Shown: positions 12,622-13,454 of the stretch, piece by piece | Position numbering within the stretch: position 1 is the first letter of the stretch | Layout of the letters: every line of letters begins with the position of its first letter | Assembly (NCBI GenBank): GCA_963743595.1 | Contig: CAVURW010000179.1 | Coordinates: 1 to 13,454, forward strand | Direction: 5' to 3' | Length of the DNA: 13,454 bases | From: CAVURW01 sp963743595 | Lineage (GTDB): Bacteria > Verrucomicrobiota > Verrucomicrobiia > Methylacidiphilales > UBA1321 | Notes under the pieces: generated by a model | The model's database searches: none | Told to the model about the DNA's origin: nothing | What the model saw: only the letters and a program-made list of their open reading frames with translations | Program-made: the position numbers and the translations under genes

Positions 12622-12653
12622 GTTCGCTTTTTAGTTTGTAAGTAAAGAAAAGG

Positions 12654-12683
12654 CCGTTACTTCGAAAGAGGTAACGGTTTTTT
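12654..12683 (+). terminator. Rho-independent terminator of the RRM gene
   Basis: CCGTTACTTC-GAAA-GAGGTAACGG: a 10-bp stem with one U-G pair closed by a GNRA tetraloop and followed by six T, 32 bases after the stop codon. Confidence 0.93.
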
Positions 12684-12773
12684 CGTGTCGAGACAGTCCC
12701 CGCCGAAATGAACGATTTCGACGTACCAACGGCTTAGAACTTCGTAACTTGAAAACCAATTCAGGATGTCGGA

Positions 12774-12860
12774 GCGCGTACCATAAAGGCACGCGCGATG
12801 CAGGGGGCGAGATACCCCGGGTTTCACCCGGGTCTATGGTCCTTTCGCCCCTAACGGGGC
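12774..12860. repeat. Cluster of nested inverted repeats, non-coding
   Basis: Three dyads follow each other: GCGCGT...ACGCGC (12774-12796, extended by two pairs past a mismatch); GGGGCGA (12804-12810) paired with TCGCCCC (12845-12851); and inside that CCCGGGT-TTC-ACCCGGG (12816-12832). GCCCC (12847-12851) can pair instead with GGGGC (12856-12860), so two folds exclude each other. No coding signal is seen. It resembles GC-rich palindromic filler elements seen between genes in PVC-type genomes (from memory, not verified). Confidence 0.6.
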
Positions 12861-12971
12861 TCGAAGGCAACGGATGTTCTACGGTTCGCGTCCTACCGGC
12901 GGGGCTCGAAGCAACGGATGTTCTACGGTTCACGTCCTACTGACGGGGCTTGAAGGCAGCGGATTCTACGG
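12851..12971 (+). repeat. Tandem repeat, three units of about 43 bp
   Basis: Unit 1 is 12851-12892, unit 2 is 12893-12936 and unit 3 (partial) is 12937-12971. All share GGGGCT(C/T)GAAG, CAACGGATGTTCTACGGTTC (shortened and changed in unit 3) and end in CGTC before the next CTA. Units differ by small indels and substitutions, so they have been diverging. The repeat is continuous with the dyad cluster to its left. No ORF runs through it convincingly. It lies between the ends of the RRM and LysR genes, which converge here. Confidence 0.75.
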
Positions 12972-12994
12972 GCTCCGGAGTCGAAGATTGCCCC

Positions 12995-13454
12995 TTAAAA
13001 CAAAATCCGGCTGACGAAGGACTCAATGTGCTCGGGAATTTTTCTGTTCCGCCGCACCACCACCACCAATTGCCGCTGAAACCGATTCTTCCAAGGCATC
13101 CGCGTGATCCCCTTTCGCCGGTTGTACAATGAGAGCGCACGGTTCGGCACCAAGCTCACTCCTAAACCGGAGAGTACCAAGTTGATGATCAGGTCGAAAT
13201 TGTCCAACTCCATCGCCGGGCGAATACTCAGCCCCTGACGACTCAGCCACGCCTTCATCCTCTTTCCGGTCTGCGTCGTTTCCGGCAGCGCGAGCCACGG
13301 CTGCTGTTTTATCCAACTCGCAACGCTCGAGTGGCTAGACGTATTCACGCGGGCAGTCGCCTCCGTATGGGCAATAAACGAGAAGACATCGTTAAAGCGA
13401 TGGGTGATTTGTAGTCGTTCCGACAACCGCGGTGGCGGCAATAACACCGCCAGA
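12995..13454 (-). CDS. LysR-family regulator, C-terminal effector-binding part
   Basis: The last 153 codons of a gene that enters from the right edge; the frame is open to the end of the window, so the N-terminal winged helix is outside. The visible part matches the LysR substrate-binding domain: ARVNTSSHSSVASWIKQQ, PWLALPETTQTGKRMKAWL, then the hallmark LDNFDLIINLVLSGLGVSLV followed by PNRAL, and the final strand-helix RQLVVVVRRNRKIPEHIESF. A GTG at 13447 is an internal codon, not the start. LysR proteins are usually encoded divergently from the genes they control, so its target probably lies to the right of the window. The effector is unknown. Confidence 0.82.
   Translation of the reverse strand, partial: LAVLLPPPRLSERLQITHRFNDVFSFIAHTEATARVNTSSHSSVASWIKQQPWLALPETTQTGKRMKAWLSRQGLSIRPAMELDNFDLIINLVLSGLGVSLVPNRALSLYNRRKGITRMPWKNRFQRQLVVVVRRNRKIPEHIESFVSRILF

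Noticed and set aside
12749..12943. 64-codon plus-strand frame in the repeat block
   Set aside because: It consists of translated palindromes and tandem repeats with no ribosome site.
12851..12971. Possible CRISPR array
   Set aside because: The units are contiguous diverged tandem repeats without unique spacers of constant length, and no cas gene is present.

Overview
The window looks like chromosomal DNA from a Gram-negative (diderm) bacterium, most plausibly of the Verrucomicrobia/PVC group. BamA, signal peptidase II and a LolD-type ATPase show an outer membrane. A PafA/Dop-family gene outside Actinobacteria, a long Sel1-repeat protein, a glycine-tailed RRM protein, weak or absent Shine-Dalgarno sites and several GTG/TTG starts all fit that group. 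The phylum is an inference; there is no rRNA or tRNA in the window.

Left part (1-4040, all minus strand): a small stress/regulatory operon in the order ArsR-type repressor, tandem-domain AHSA1/SRPBCC protein, VOC/PhnB-like protein (cut by the window edge). A promoter with an overlapping perfect palindrome lies just before arsR and is probably the autoregulatory operator. Upstream of it is an 837-residue protein made almost entirely of 22 Sel1-like repeats.

Middle (4142-9545, plus strand): first, divergent from the Sel1 gene, a stand-alone PafA/Dop-family enzyme (the Pup/UBact ligase and deamidase fold) closed by a strong terminator. No Pup/UBact or proteasome gene is visible beside it. Then an envelope biogenesis block: bamA with its own good promoter and a leader hairpin, lspA, and a LolD-like ABC ATPase overlapping lspA by ATGA. 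BamA inserts outer-membrane proteins; LspA matures lipoproteins and LolD powers their release toward the outer membrane.

Right part (9542-11924, minus strand): a membrane-anchored kelch-like protein whose stop codon overlaps that of lolD tail to tail, one or two small unrecognised ORFs with a hairpin over the start, and an unusual signal-peptide-bearing alpha-crystallin (Hsp20) domain protein with its own promoter. After a 430-base intergenic region rich in inverted repeats comes a plus-strand RRM RNA-binding protein with a clean GNRA-loop terminator, a non-coding stretch with nested and tandem repeats, and the 3' half of a LysR-type regulator (minus, cut by the right edge).

The items most worth following up are the orphan PafA/Dop enzyme, the exported Hsp20-domain protein and its small-ORF neighbours, the 18-bp perfect inverted repeat at 12033-12076, and the ArsR operator.
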